A stretch of DNA of 34,389 nt, taken from CAZCYE01 sp964502775. GTDB taxonomy: Bacteria > Actinomycetota > Acidimicrobiia > IMCC26256 > PALSA-555. The translations under genes were made by a program, and so were the position numbers. The stretch is taken from the NCBI GenBank assembly GCA_964502775.1, contig CAZCYE010000005.1:1-34389 (forward strand), in the 5' to 3' direction. Below, piece by piece: positions 1 through 7,376 of this stretch; positions within the stretch are counted from its first letter, which is position 1, and every line of letters starts with the position of its first letter. The notes under the pieces are model-generated. The model was given only the letters and a program-made list of their open reading frames with translations. It ran no database searches and was not told the origin of the DNA.

Positions 1-116
1 CCAAGCGTCGTCGGCGCAAGGCGACCAAGAAGGCCGCTCCGGCCAAGCGTCGTCGCAAGGCGACCAAGAGGAAGGCGACCCGCAAGCCGGCGAAGCGTCG
101 CAAGGCGGCTCGTTAG
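1..116 (+). CDS. hupB: HU/histone-like DNA-binding protein, C-terminal tail (partial)
   Basis: The reading frame from base 3 to the TAG at 114-116 encodes only Lys, Arg, Ala, Thr and Pro (KRRRRKATKKAAPAK-type repeats), the low-complexity basic tail that actinobacterial HU proteins (HupB/Hlp) carry after the HU fold. The HU domain itself lies off the left edge. Such tails bind DNA non-specifically and compact the nucleoid. The neighbours cofC and gpsA match the hupB-cofC-gpsA region known in mycobacteria, which supports the call. A histone H1-like protein without an HU domain is the alternative. Confidence 0.7.
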   Translation, partial: KRRRRKATKKAAPAKRRRKATKRKATRKPAKRRKAAR

Positions 117-138
117 CCCGTCCCGCCCACACCCAACA

Positions 139-170
139 GGAACGAGGGGCCCTCCGGGGCCCCTCGTTCC
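139..170. terminator. Perfect 14-bp hairpin between convergent hupB and cofC
   Basis: GGAACGAGGGGCCC (139-152) pairs perfectly with 157-170 around a TCCG loop. It lies between two genes whose 3' ends face each other, so it can serve both strands. There is no U-tract, as is usual in high-GC actinobacteria. Confidence 0.8.
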
Positions 171-197
171 GCGCCCGGGGTGGGGCCGACCGACTGG

Positions 198-821
198 TCA
201 GCCCCGGTCCGCCAGGCGGGCGAGCTCACCCGGGGTGAGGGTTTCCCATCGAGCCCATGCGATCAGATCGGCCGGGACGTCGATGTCGAACGCCAGGTCG
301 GGGTCGTGCACGATGCGGACCTCGAGGCCGGCGCGACGGGCTTCGGCCCGGTGCCGATCGAACGAGCCGGGCCCGTACGCGAAGCGGAACGCAGCCCCGG
401 CAGGGATCGAGAGGACGGTCGTCCCGTCCCCGCGGTGGCAGGGCACGATCACCGCTATCGGATCGGCGCCGTCGTGGGCCACGGCGTCGAGTGTGCGGGC
501 CCGAGGGAGGTCGGCGTGCGCGATCACGACCCGCTCGGCGCCGCGCGAGGCGAGATGGTCCCGGCCCGCAGCGGCCGCGGAATCGAGGCTCCCGGGATCG
601 TCGATGACGGTCACGCGCTGGCGTGCCGCCCACGCGCGCACCTCCGGGGCGCTCGACACGACGACCGCGGGCAGCGGTGCCGCGGCGGCGAGCACACGCT
701 GAGCGAGGAGCTCTGCGAGTCCGGCGCGCTCGACGTCGTCGAGCTCCTCGGCGAGGCGGGCCTTGCCGAGGTTGAACGCCCGGATCGGGATCACGACCCC
801 CGCGCGAGATGGGTGCGCCAC
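198..821 (-). CDS. cofC: 2-phospho-L-lactate / phosphoenolpyruvate guanylyltransferase (F420 synthesis)
   Basis: The 207-aa product begins VAHPSRAGVVIPIRAFNLGK, matching the family N-terminus where a hydrophobic strand leads into the nucleotide-binding loop ending in KxRLA. The middle carries the metal-site segment AHADLPRA. CofC/FbiD transfers GMP to 2-phospholactate or phosphoenolpyruvate to make the activated precursor used by FbiA in cofactor F420 synthesis. Its place between hupB and gpsA is the mycobacterial arrangement. I chose GTG at 821; a second GTG at 794 (VIPIR) is possible. The apparent longer frame to 1931 is the antisense shadow of gpsA. The presence of cofC implies an F420-using organism. 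Confidence 0.82.
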   Translation of the reverse strand: MAHPSRAGVVIPIRAFNLGKARLAEELDDVERAGLAELLAQRVLAAAAPLPAVVVSSAPEVRAWAARQRVTVIDDPGSLDSAAAAGRDHLASRGAERVVIAHADLPRARTLDAVAHDGADPIAVIVPCHRGDGTTVLSIPAGAAFRFAYGPGSFDRHRAEARRAGLEVRIVHDPDLAFDIDVPADLIAWARWETLTPGELARLADRG

Positions 822-845
822 GGTGTCGGATCCCACGGGAGTGCC

Positions 846-852
846 TATGCTA
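846..852. promoter_or_regulatory. Bidirectional -10 element shared by cofC and gpsA
   Basis: TATGCTA reads TATGCT on the plus strand (846-851) and TAGCAT on the minus strand (852-847), so both strands present a TANNNT -10 hexamer within seven base pairs. The plus transcript would start near 857 and reach gpsA with a GGAG (878-881); the minus transcript would start near 840 with a leader of about 19 nt to cofC. Confidence 0.5.
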
Positions 853-929
853 CCGGCCGTGCTCGCGCCTGGTCGTCGGAGCCTGTCATGGGTCGTGTCC
901 GAGCGTGGTCGGAGCCGGTGCCGAAGGCC

Positions 930-1943
930 ATGACGAAGGTGGCGGTGGTCGGCGCCGGTACATGGGGGACGGCCGTTGCCGCGATCGTGAGCGCCAAGGC
1001 CGATGTGGTGCTCTGGGCGCGCGATGCCAACCTCGCCGCGCACATCGACGCGGCCCACGAGAACCCCCGCTACCTGCCCGGAATCACGCTCCCGCCTGGG
1101 GTCCGTGCCACTGCGGACGTCACCGAGGCGGTGCACGGCGCCAGCGCGGTGGTGGTGGCCGTGCCGTCCCACGGATTCCGGTCGGTGCTCGAGCGGGCGG
1201 CGCCGTCGATCGGACCGGACGTGACCACCGTGAGCCTCACCAAGGGTCTCGAGCAGAACACCGACCTCCGCATGACCCAGGTGCTGGGGGAGGTGCTCCC
1301 GAGCCACGATCCCCACCGCTCCGCCGTGCTCACCGGTCCCAACCTGGCCCTGGAGGTGGCCACCGGGCAGCCCGCGGCGTCGGTGGTGGCGTGCGCGGAC
1401 GAGGGCGTCGCGGCCGAGCTCCAAGGGCTCTTCATGACATCCACGTTCCGCGTCTACACGAACCCCGACGTGATCGGGTGCGAGATCGCGGGTGTGGTCA
1501 AGAACGTGATGGCCATCGCCGCCGGCGCGGTCGCGGGCCTCGGTTTCGGCGACAACGCGCGCGCGGGGCTGATCACGCGAGGGCTCGCCGAGCTCACCCG
1601 CCTCGGGGTGGCGCTGGGGGGTAACCCGCTGACCTTCAGCGGCCTCGCGGGGATGGGTGATCTCGTGGCCACCTGCACGAGCGAGCAGAGCCGAAACCGC
1701 CATGTGGGCAAAGAGCTGGGCCGCGGGCGCCCACTCGACGAGATCCTGGCCGAGATGAGCACCGTGGCCGAAGGCGTGCGGAGCGCCCCGGCCGTGCTCC
1801 ACCTCGCCAAATCCCAAGGGGTGGACATGCCGATCACCAGCCTCGTCGGCGCGGTGCTGGCCGAGGGCCGGTGCCGGCCCGCGGACCTGGTGCCGATGCT
1901 CATGCAGCGCGAGGCGAAGTCGGAGCTCCACGGGATTCGGTGA
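930..1943 (+). CDS. gpsA: NAD(P)-dependent glycerol-3-phosphate dehydrogenase
   Basis: The 337-aa cytosolic enzyme reduces dihydroxyacetone phosphate to sn-glycerol-3-phosphate for phospholipid synthesis. Visible motifs in order: Rossmann GAGTWGTA at residues 8-15, SLTKGLE, the TGPN-LALE segment, the catalytic Lys in KNVMAIAAG, and the GDNARAGLITRGLAE substrate loop, ending with an EAKSELHG tail near the usual length. ATG 930 places the Rossmann loop at the normal distance from the N-terminus. ATG 888, in frame, has a better ribosome site (GGAG at 878-881, 6-nt spacing) and would add 14 residues, so the true start may be 888. GTG 918 is a third option. Divergent from cofC. Confidence 0.95.
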   Translation: MTKVAVVGAGTWGTAVAAIVSAKADVVLWARDANLAAHIDAAHENPRYLPGITLPPGVRATADVTEAVHGASAVVVAVPSHGFRSVLERAAPSIGPDVTTVSLTKGLEQNTDLRMTQVLGEVLPSHDPHRSAVLTGPNLALEVATGQPAASVVACADEGVAAELQGLFMTSTFRVYTNPDVIGCEIAGVVKNVMAIAAGAVAGLGFGDNARAGLITRGLAELTRLGVALGGNPLTFSGLAGMGDLVATCTSEQSRNRHVGKELGRGRPLDEILAEMSTVAEGVRSAPAVLHLAKSQGVDMPITSLVGAVLAEGRCRPADLVPMLMQREAKSELHGIR

Positions 1944-1947
1944 TCGG

Positions 1948-1972
1948 GCCGGTCATCGACTCGATCACCGGC
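1948..1972. terminator. Hairpin between convergent gpsA and mannosidase
   Basis: GCCGGTCATCGA (1948-1959) pairs with TCGATCACCGGC (1961-1972) with one mismatch and a one-base loop. It starts 4 nt after the gpsA stop and overlaps the last codons of the oppositely oriented mannosidase gene. Confidence 0.65.
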
Positions 1973-4748
1973 TCGGTCCGGCCGGCCCCTCGACGAGGCG
2001 CAACGTCGCGATCTGGGCCGGGCCGAGATGCACCGCACCCTCGAACGGGTCGAGGGCGTTGCCGCGCAGGTCGGTGATCCAGCCCCGGGCCGGCACGCCC
2101 TCGTGCTCGATGGTCACTTCGGTCGGATCGGGACCGGGGTTGAACACGCGCACCACGAGCGCACCCCCGTCGCGGCGTAGCGCCGCGACCTCCGCGCCCT
2201 CGACGCGGAGCGCGCGTCCGAGCGGATCCCGTGGGGCGCCCCGGCCGGGATCCGCGAATCGGTGCCGGAGGGGGACGAGGAAGTCGTCCGCCCCCGCATG
2301 CAGCGCCGCCGCGCGCCAGTCCCCGCGGTGGGGGAGGATGGCGTAGTCCATCGCGACCCGGCCTTGGAGCTGTGGGCCCTCGAGTGGGGTGGCGGGTCCG
2401 GCGGGCTCGGGGCGCAGCGCCGGCTCGGCGCGCGACAGGTAGCCCGTCGCCCGCAGCAGCGTGAGCGCCAGCTTCCGGCCGTCGTCGAGCACCTCGTACT
2501 CGAGCAGGCCGTCGTGCAACACGGCCACGCCGAGGTCACCGTCGGAGCAGTCGACGAAGCGCCGCGACACGAAGGTGGCGAGGCCCGCCTCCTGGGGGCC
2601 ACCCTCGGCGACGAGCCCGCGGTGCACCACTGCGAACGCGCACTCGGCGTCCGACCCCGTGACGGGGGCCGGAAGGGGCAGGTGGGCTCGGAGGCGATGA
2701 TCACGCACACGATGGTCGAGCTCGGTACGGACGCGCACGAATCGCTCCCCCGTGCGCAGCTCGATCCGGGTGTGCACCACCTGATCGACCGTGTCGTCGC
2801 GGCGACGCTCGCAGGCGTGCTCGTCGCCCACCGCGCCGGCGGGCCACCGGTACGTGCTGGTGATCTCCAACGCGGCGCGCACCGGACCGACCTCCACCAC
2901 CCGAACCTCGACGTGCTCGGGCCGGTCCACCGCGAGGTCGAGTGTGGGGGGCGAGTACGAATAGGTGTCGCCCCCGTCACCCCCGTCGACGAGGCGGTGC
3001 GCGCCCGTGACCACCACCCCGTCGGCGGTCTCGATCGTGAGCGTTGCGTCGACGGGATCCACGCGTACCCGGAGGTGGGCGTTGTCGACGCCGTGACCTT
3101 GCGCCCGAGCTGCGCCGGCATCCGCGGGCTCGTCGAGGGCTCCGGGCACCAGGGTCACGGCGCGCCAGCCGAAGCCCGGCACCGGGCCGGGCGCGAACGC
3201 CACCTCGTGGGCGGGTGGAAGGTGCTGGCGGAAGCGGATGGTCGCGCCCGAGGCGCCCAGCGCCGCCACCTCGTCGCGCACGTCCTCGAGGTCCATGCCC
3301 GGGGCCCCCGGCGCGGCCGCCTCGAACCCGTACTCCCAGGTATCCGGTCCCACCTCGCGGCGCTGCACCGACGCCGTCGGACGGCCCGCAAAGTGGGTGC
3401 CGCGCATCAGCTCGAGCACCCAGCGCACCTTCTCGCCGATCACGGTCGCCGCGAAGCCGGTGGCGTGTACCGGGCGCAGGGTCTGGACCGGCCCGCGCGT
3501 GCCGTCCGCCCCCGGGGGGTGGTCGACCAGGTGCCAGGGACCGTCGCCTTCCATGACCATCGTGACCACGCCGGAACGCTCGGCCCGGGTCGGGTTCACG
3601 ATCACGACCGCGCCGGGCGCCGCGACCTGGGTGGCCAGCGCTGCGAGCGCGTCGTCGACGACCGCCTCGGCGACGTCGCGCGCCTCGCGATAGCGCACCA
3701 GCACCGCGTCCACGACGTCGTCGTGGCTGCACGCGCAGGCCGAATCGTGCGCGGCGTTCAACACGAGGCTGCGCCAGCCGATGTCGAGCAGTGACGACGG
3801 GTAGGTGGCCGCCGGGAGGAACAGGGCCGCGAGGGGCTCCGCCCCACGCTCGAGCGCGCGCTCGGCCGCGGCACACGCCTGGTGCACGTCGACGCGGTTG
3901 GAGGCCACGCCCATGAGCACGGGGGCACGCGCGCCGGAGCGCAGCTCGCCGCGCCACGCGGGCAAGCCCTCGACGGGTTGGGTGGCGAGGTGCTCGGGTA
4001 GCGACGTGATCTCGAAGCGGTATCCGCGCTGGGCGGCGTTGGCCTCGGCCACAGTCCGGCCCAGGAACGGTTGTGGGGCTCGTCGGTCGCCCCCGTTCAT
4101 TATCAGGAGCCCGCTGCCCGGCAGCCGTGCGGCCCCGATCTCGGCCTCGTAGTCGGCCGCGCGGGCCACGAGCGCCTTGGCGTCGTCGGGGAGGTCGCGG
4201 CCGTTGGCATATGAGCCGTACAGGTACTCGGCTCGCACGCGGGAGCCGTCGGGCGCCTCCCACCAGAAGGCGCTGCGATCGATCGCCCGGGGCACGCCCC
4301 GCCACACGACGGCGTGCTCGAAGCCGGCGAGCCGGAGGATCTGCGGCATCTGCGCGACGTGGCCGAACATGTCGGGCAGGTACCCGACTGTCATCGCCCC
4401 TCCGAGCTCGGCCGCCCGCGCGAGGCCCAGCTGGAGCGTGCGCACGATCGTCTCGCCCGACACCATGAACTCGTCCGCGAGCACCATCCACGGGCCCACC
4501 TGGAGCCGCCCGTTGGCGACGAGCCCGCGGATGCGGTCCTCCGCATCGGGTCGCACCTCGAGATAGTCGTCGATGACCATGGTCTGGCCGTCGAGCAGGA
4601 AGCGCCGGTACGAGGGATCGCGCTCGAGCAGCGCGAGCACAGTGTCGACGAGCGGCACGAGGCGGGCCCGGGTTCGCTGGAACGTCTCGTGCCACTCGCG
4701 GTCCCAGTGCGTGTGGGGCACGATCGCGACCGTCGTCGGCTCCGCCAC
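1965..4748 (-). CDS. Glycoside hydrolase family 38 alpha-mannosidase
   Basis: The 927-aa protein opens with VPHTHWDREWH (residues 10-20), the GH38 metal-binding signature: H12/H14 and D16 fit the Zn site. YLPDMFGH (123-130) carries the expected retaining nucleophile D126. The remaining two thirds are the mid and beta-sandwich domains of bacterial GH38 enzymes. No signal peptide is seen, so it is probably cytosolic and acts on imported or recycled mannosides. The GTG at 4748 is preceded by TAGGCT with a 7-nt gap, implying a leaderless message; an in-frame extension to 4856 runs through that promoter and was discarded. It is transcribed divergently from the RpiB-like gene. Exact linkage specificity cannot be read from sequence. 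Confidence 0.88.
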   Translation of the reverse strand: MAEPTTVAIVPHTHWDREWHETFQRTRARLVPLVDTVLALLERDPSYRRFLLDGQTMVIDDYLEVRPDAEDRIRGLVANGRLQVGPWMVLADEFMVSGETIVRTLQLGLARAAELGGAMTVGYLPDMFGHVAQMPQILRLAGFEHAVVWRGVPRAIDRSAFWWEAPDGSRVRAEYLYGSYANGRDLPDDAKALVARAADYEAEIGAARLPGSGLLIMNGGDRRAPQPFLGRTVAEANAAQRGYRFEITSLPEHLATQPVEGLPAWRGELRSGARAPVLMGVASNRVDVHQACAAAERALERGAEPLAALFLPAATYPSSLLDIGWRSLVLNAAHDSACACSHDDVVDAVLVRYREARDVAEAVVDDALAALATQVAAPGAVVIVNPTRAERSGVVTMVMEGDGPWHLVDHPPGADGTRGPVQTLRPVHATGFAATVIGEKVRWVLELMRGTHFAGRPTASVQRREVGPDTWEYGFEAAAPGAPGMDLEDVRDEVAALGASGATIRFRQHLPPAHEVAFAPGPVPGFGWRAVTLVPGALDEPADAGAARAQGHGVDNAHLRVRVDPVDATLTIETADGVVVTGAHRLVDGGDGGDTYSYSPPTLDLAVDRPEHVEVRVVEVGPVRAALEITSTYRWPAGAVGDEHACERRRDDTVDQVVHTRIELRTGERFVRVRTELDHRVRDHRLRAHLPLPAPVTGSDAECAFAVVHRGLVAEGGPQEAGLATFVSRRFVDCSDGDLGVAVLHDGLLEYEVLDDGRKLALTLLRATGYLSRAEPALRPEPAGPATPLEGPQLQGRVAMDYAILPHRGDWRAAALHAGADDFLVPLRHRFADPGRGAPRDPLGRALRVEGAEVAALRRDGGALVVRVFNPGPDPTEVTIEHEGVPARGWITDLRGNALDPFEGAVHLGPAQIATLRLVEGPAGPSR

Positions 4749-4755
4749 ACCGTCG

Positions 4756-4761
4756 AGCCTA
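4756..4761 (-). promoter_or_regulatory. -10 box of leaderless mannosidase mRNA
   Basis: TAGGCT on the minus strand lies 7 nt upstream of the GTG at 4748, which puts the expected transcription start on or next to the start codon. Confidence 0.6.
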
Positions 4762-4801
4762 CGGGCGCGGGTGCGTGTCCTCGACCCGAGGCGTGGGGCC
4801 G

Positions 4802-4807
4802 TAGCCT
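4802..4807 (+). promoter_or_regulatory. -10 box of leaderless rpiB-like mRNA
   Basis: TAGCCT ends 8 nt before ATG 4816. With the mannosidase -10 it forms a divergent promoter pair in a 67-bp intergenic region. Confidence 0.6.
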
Positions 4808-4815
4808 CGGGGGCC

Positions 4816-5241
4816 ATGAGGATCGCGTTGGGCTCGGACGAGCGGACGCCCCTCACCGATGCGGTGACCGCCGACCTCGAAGGCCGCGGTCACGACGTGG
4901 TCGTGATCGGACCGCCGGCCGGCGAGGACCACAAGCAGTGGGCCGAGGTGGGCCGCGAGGTAGGGGAGTTGGTTGCGTCGGGTGCGTGCGCCGGGGCGGT
5001 GCTCTTTTGCTTCACGGGCACCGGCGCGTCGATCGCGGCGAACAAGGTGCGCGGGATCCGCGCCGCGCTCTGCGCGGATGCCCAGACCGCCGCGGGGGCT
5101 CGGCGCTGGAACGACGCCAACGTGCTCGTGATGAGCCTGCGGCGCACCAGCCCCGAGGTGGCCCACGAGATGCTCGACGCCTGGTTCGGCACCGATCCCG
5201 ATCCTGGCGAGGCGGCCAACGTGGCGCGCCTCGAGGGTTGA
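4816..5241 (+). CDS. RpiB/LacA/LacB-family sugar-phosphate isomerase-like protein with altered active site
   Basis: The 141-aa product has the RpiB fold signatures: MRIALGSD at the N-terminus, AVLFCFTGTG (61-70) with the usual Cys65, and the strongly conserved AANKVRGIRAAL segment. Two hallmark histidines are missing. The family DHAG is D8-E9-R10-T11 here, and the HNDANV histidine is W98 (RRWNDANV). In characterised RpiB these residues take part in ring opening and phosphate or sugar binding, so simple ribose-5-phosphate isomerase activity is doubtful. It is divergent from an alpha-mannosidase, so a role on another sugar phosphate is possible but is inference. The start is supported by the TAGCCT box 8 nt upstream. 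Confidence 0.8.
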   Translation: MRIALGSDERTPLTDAVTADLEGRGHDVVVIGPPAGEDHKQWAEVGREVGELVASGACAGAVLFCFTGTGASIAANKVRGIRAALCADAQTAAGARRWNDANVLVMSLRRTSPEVAHEMLDAWFGTDPDPGEAANVARLEG

Positions 5242-5321
5242 GGATGACCAGGCGCCTAGCAAGCAGCACGGGGCGGCGACAAGCGAAGCGAGGAGCTCGC
5301 AGGAGCGGCGAGCGGCCGCGA

Positions 5322-5336
5322 GCCGGGTATCCCGGC
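5322..5336 (+). terminator. Hairpin GCCGGG-TAT-CCCGGC in the rpiB-rnhB gap
   Basis: A 6-bp all-GC stem with a 3-nt loop about 80 nt after the rpiB-like stop. The rest of 5242-5388 holds no gene; it is rich in GCGAGC-like motifs, including GCTCGC (5295-5300) able to pair with GCGAGC (5318-5323), which would compete with this hairpin. Confidence 0.4.
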
Positions 5337-5388
5337 GAGCAGCGAGCGCGACCAGAAAGTCGTCCCCGTTGTCGTGGCCGCCGGGGGC

Positions 5389-5394
5389 TAGGTT
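5389..5394 (+). promoter_or_regulatory. -10 box of leaderless rnhB mRNA
   Basis: TAGGTT ends 6 nt before ATG 5401; no Shine-Dalgarno fits in the gap. Confidence 0.6.
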
Positions 5395-5400
5395 CCGCGG

Positions 5401-6057
5401 ATGGTCCACCCCACCCTGGCCCTCGAGCGGCGGTGCTGGCGCTCGGGGGAGCAGGTGGTCGTGGGGATGGACGAGGTCGGGCGGGGCGCGTGGGCCGGCC
5501 CCGCCACCGTGGCCGCGGTCGTGCCCGCCCCCGAGCACCTTCGGGGCATCCGCGACTCCAAGATGCTCACCCGGGCCGAGCGCGCCGTGGCGAGCGCGGC
5601 CGTGCACGACTGGGCCGTCGCGATTGGCGTGGGGCACGCGTCCTACAAGGAGTGCGACGAGCTGGGGATGACGGCGGCGCTGCGCACCGCGGGACGCCGT
5701 GCGCTCGCACAGCTCGCCGCGCGCGGCTTCGAGCCCGACCGGGTGATCCTCGACGGCAACCACGACTACCTCGGGCTCGGTGCCCGGGTGACCACGGTGA
5801 TCAAGGGCGACGCGTCGGTGCTGGCGGTGGCGGCCGCGTCGTGCGTCGCCAAGGTGGCTCGCGACACGATCATGATCGCGGAGGCCGAGCACTACCCCCC
5901 GTACGACTTCGAGTCGAATGTCGGCTACCCCGCGCCCGTGCACAAGGCGGCGCTGCGCGCCTACGGTCCGAGTGCGATCCACCGCCGCTCCTGGGTGTTC
6001 ATGGAGGCACTGTGCTGGGGTGGTCTGCCCCCACCGACGGGCCGGCTCTTCGCCTGA
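5401..6057 (+). CDS. rnhB: Ribonuclease HII
   Basis: The 218-aa enzyme cleaves RNA in RNA-DNA hybrids and removes misincorporated ribonucleotides. The active-site motif GMDEVGRGAWAGP near residue 22 supplies the first Asp-Glu pair. LDGNHDYLG gives another acidic residue, and SCVAKVARD matches the conserved (S)(I/V)xAKVxRD helix that completes the site. Length is normal for the family. The start is set by the leaderless-type promoter 6 nt upstream. It precedes the Nfu-N-like gene by 86 nt on the same strand, but that gene has its own -10 box. Confidence 0.95.
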   Translation: MVHPTLALERRCWRSGEQVVVGMDEVGRGAWAGPATVAAVVPAPEHLRGIRDSKMLTRAERAVASAAVHDWAVAIGVGHASYKECDELGMTAALRTAGRRALAQLAARGFEPDRVILDGNHDYLGLGARVTTVIKGDASVLAVAAASCVAKVARDTIMIAEAEHYPPYDFESNVGYPAPVHKAALRAYGPSAIHRRSWVFMEALCWGGLPPPTGRLFA

Positions 6058-6131
6058 TGGTGCCCGTCCCGTACCCCATGCGCTGTGCACCACGGGCGTC
6101 GCTCACGTCGTGGTCGCGCGTAGTCGTGCAA

Positions 6132-6137
6132 TAGCCT
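6132..6137 (+). promoter_or_regulatory. -10 box of leaderless Nfu-N-like mRNA
   Basis: TAGCCT ends 6 nt before ATG 6144. Confidence 0.6.
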
Positions 6138-6143
6138 CGGCGC

Positions 6144-6512
6144 ATGGGCCAGGAGATCACGGTCACCGCGCGTGCCGGCACCGAGCCGAGCGTGCGGCTC
6201 TTCGACTGCAACCGCTCGATCACCGGCATGGAGATCGAGCGCTACGCCAACCTCGACGACGCGCGTGGGGGTCGTCCCCCCGACGTGCTCGCCCGGAGGC
6301 TCTTCGACCTAGGGGCGACGCGGGTGACCGTGTACTCGAGCGCGGTCACCGTGGAGGCGCCGCCCGAGCGTTGGGACGAGCTCGAGCCCAAGGTGCTCGA
6401 CACCATCCGCAACCTGTTCGGCTTCTACGGTGGCGACGCCGGCTGGTCCGACGAGGCGCTGCGCGCCCTCGGCGTGGAGCCGGCCCCGCGGCCCGAGCCC
6501 AGCAAGGAGTAG
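6144..6512 (+). CDS. Stand-alone NifU/Nfu N-terminal-like domain protein
   Basis: The 122-aa protein resembles the Nfu N-terminal domain. SVRLFDCNRSIT aligns with the family NALKFxxNRxI segment. The stretch LARRLFDLGATRVTVYSSAVTVEAP, followed by WDELEPKVLDTIRNLF, matches the pattern (Lf-gv--V-i----itV--- W--l-p-v---I). The Fe-S-carrying C-terminal Nfu domain with CxxC is absent: the protein ends in a Pro/Glu-rich tail (EPAPRPEPSKE). The N-terminal domain in Nfu proteins is a targeting or partner-binding module, so a role in Fe-S delivery is only a guess. The next gene follows after 11 nt, so the two are probably co-transcribed. Confidence 0.55.
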   Translation: MGQEITVTARAGTEPSVRLFDCNRSITGMEIERYANLDDARGGRPPDVLARRLFDLGATRVTVYSSAVTVEAPPERWDELEPKVLDTIRNLFGFYGGDAGWSDEALRALGVEPAPRPEPSKE

Positions 6513-6523
6513 GTCGCAGCCGG

Positions 6524-6910
6524 ATGCGGACCCGGAAACGCCGGCTCGCGCCCACGCTCGACGCCTTGTGCGTGCTCGCTTTCGTGCTCGTGGGCCGCGA
6601 CCGTCACGACATCGACGAAGGCGTGGACTGGTTCGTCACCGTCCTGTGGCCGCTGGTGTTGGGCTGGCTCGTGGTCGCGCTGGCCACTCGCCTCTACATC
6701 CGCCGCTCGGGCCAATGGCTCGCGCTCGCCGTCACGGTGGTCGGCGGCATCCTCGTGGCCGCGGTGCTCCGGGGGGCGTTCACCGACCGGCCGTACTTCG
6801 GGATCTTCACCGTGGTCGCCACCGGGTTCATCGGCGCGACCGCGTTCGGGTGGCGGGCGATCGCGGCCGTGCTGGCCCGGCGCCGACCCAACGCCCTCGA
6901 TCCCGCGTAG
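6524..6910 (+). CDS. DUF3054-type membrane protein
   Basis: The 128-aa protein begins MRTRKRRLAPTLDALCVLAFVLVGR, followed by a GRDRHD segment, and has about four hydrophobic helices (roughly residues 12-24, 38-55, 67-84, 98-115), the pattern of DUF3054, an uncharacterised actinobacterial membrane family. ATG 6524 lies 11 nt after the previous stop, with GGAG (6506-6509) inside the end of that gene, so it is likely translated from a shared mRNA. No catalytic motif is visible and no function is proposed. Confidence 0.7.
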   Translation: MRTRKRRLAPTLDALCVLAFVLVGRDRHDIDEGVDWFVTVLWPLVLGWLVVALATRLYIRRSGQWLALAVTVVGGILVAAVLRGAFTDRPYFGIFTVVATGFIGATAFGWRAIAAVLARRRPNALDPA

Positions 6911-6940
6911 CGGACGCGCGAGGGAGCGGTCGATCGCGCC

Positions 6941-6946
6941 TACGGT
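6941..6946 (+). promoter_or_regulatory. -10 box of leaderless mRNA for the 6954 gene
   Basis: TACGGT ends 7 nt before ATG 6954. An in-frame GTG at 6945 overlaps the -10 box and is therefore an unlikely start. Confidence 0.6.
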
Positions 6947-6953
6947 GACCCGG

Positions 6954-7277
6954 ATGGCCCACGATTCACCCAGGGAATCCCCGGAGGAGTCGTTCGGCGG
7001 AGTCGGTGGCGTCACCCCCGAGACGACGAACGGGGGGCCGGAGCCGCACTACGAGCGCCCGGTGGATCGCATCCGTCGCAGCGCCGTGGGCAGCGTGGTC
7101 GCGGCTGGCCTCCTGGGCCTGCGTGACGCGCTCGAGGGCCGTCCCGAGAAGGAGGAGGTTGCGATCACCAGCAACGCGCCCGAGCGTGTCGGCGAACGCG
7201 ACCTGGAGCTCACGATCGACCTCGAGCACCCCGAGCGCTCCGTGGCGATCGTGCGCTCGCCACCGCGCGACGGTTGA
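6954..7277 (+). CDS. Small conserved-looking hypothetical protein
   Basis: The 107-aa product is not recognised. Residues 1-35 are hydrophilic and probably disordered (Ser, Glu, Gly, Pro). A central segment RRSAVGSVVAAGLLGLRDALEGRP could be a short amphipathic or membrane-touching helix, followed by a charged region with alternating hydrophobic residues (DLELTIDLEHPERSVAIVRS) that suggests a beta-hairpin. The start is fixed by the -10 box 7 nt upstream; codon use matches the neighbours. It may be a small membrane-associated accessory protein, but the sequence does not show of what. Confidence 0.6.
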   Translation: MAHDSPRESPEESFGGVGGVTPETTNGGPEPHYERPVDRIRRSAVGSVVAAGLLGLRDALEGRPEKEEVAITSNAPERVGERDLELTIDLEHPERSVAIVRSPPRDG

Positions 7278-7308
7278 CCCGTTCGGGCGCTCGGCGACCG
7301 GAAGCAAC

Positions 7309-7314
7309 TAGCCT
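7309..7314 (+). promoter_or_regulatory. -10 box upstream of mgtE-like gene
   Basis: TAGCCT predicts a transcription start near 7321-7323. The mgtE-like ATG is at 7377, so unlike its neighbours this transcript would carry a leader of about 55 nt. That leader contains a different-frame ATG at 7327. Confidence 0.45.
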
Positions 7315-7376
7315 GGACGCGTCGTCATGGAGACCACAGCGAGCAACGAGATGAACGAGCCTCCGAGTCCGAATCA

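Noticed and set aside
180..929. N-terminal extension of gpsA
   Set aside because: It is antisense to cofC; the Rossmann motif places the start at 930 or at most 888.
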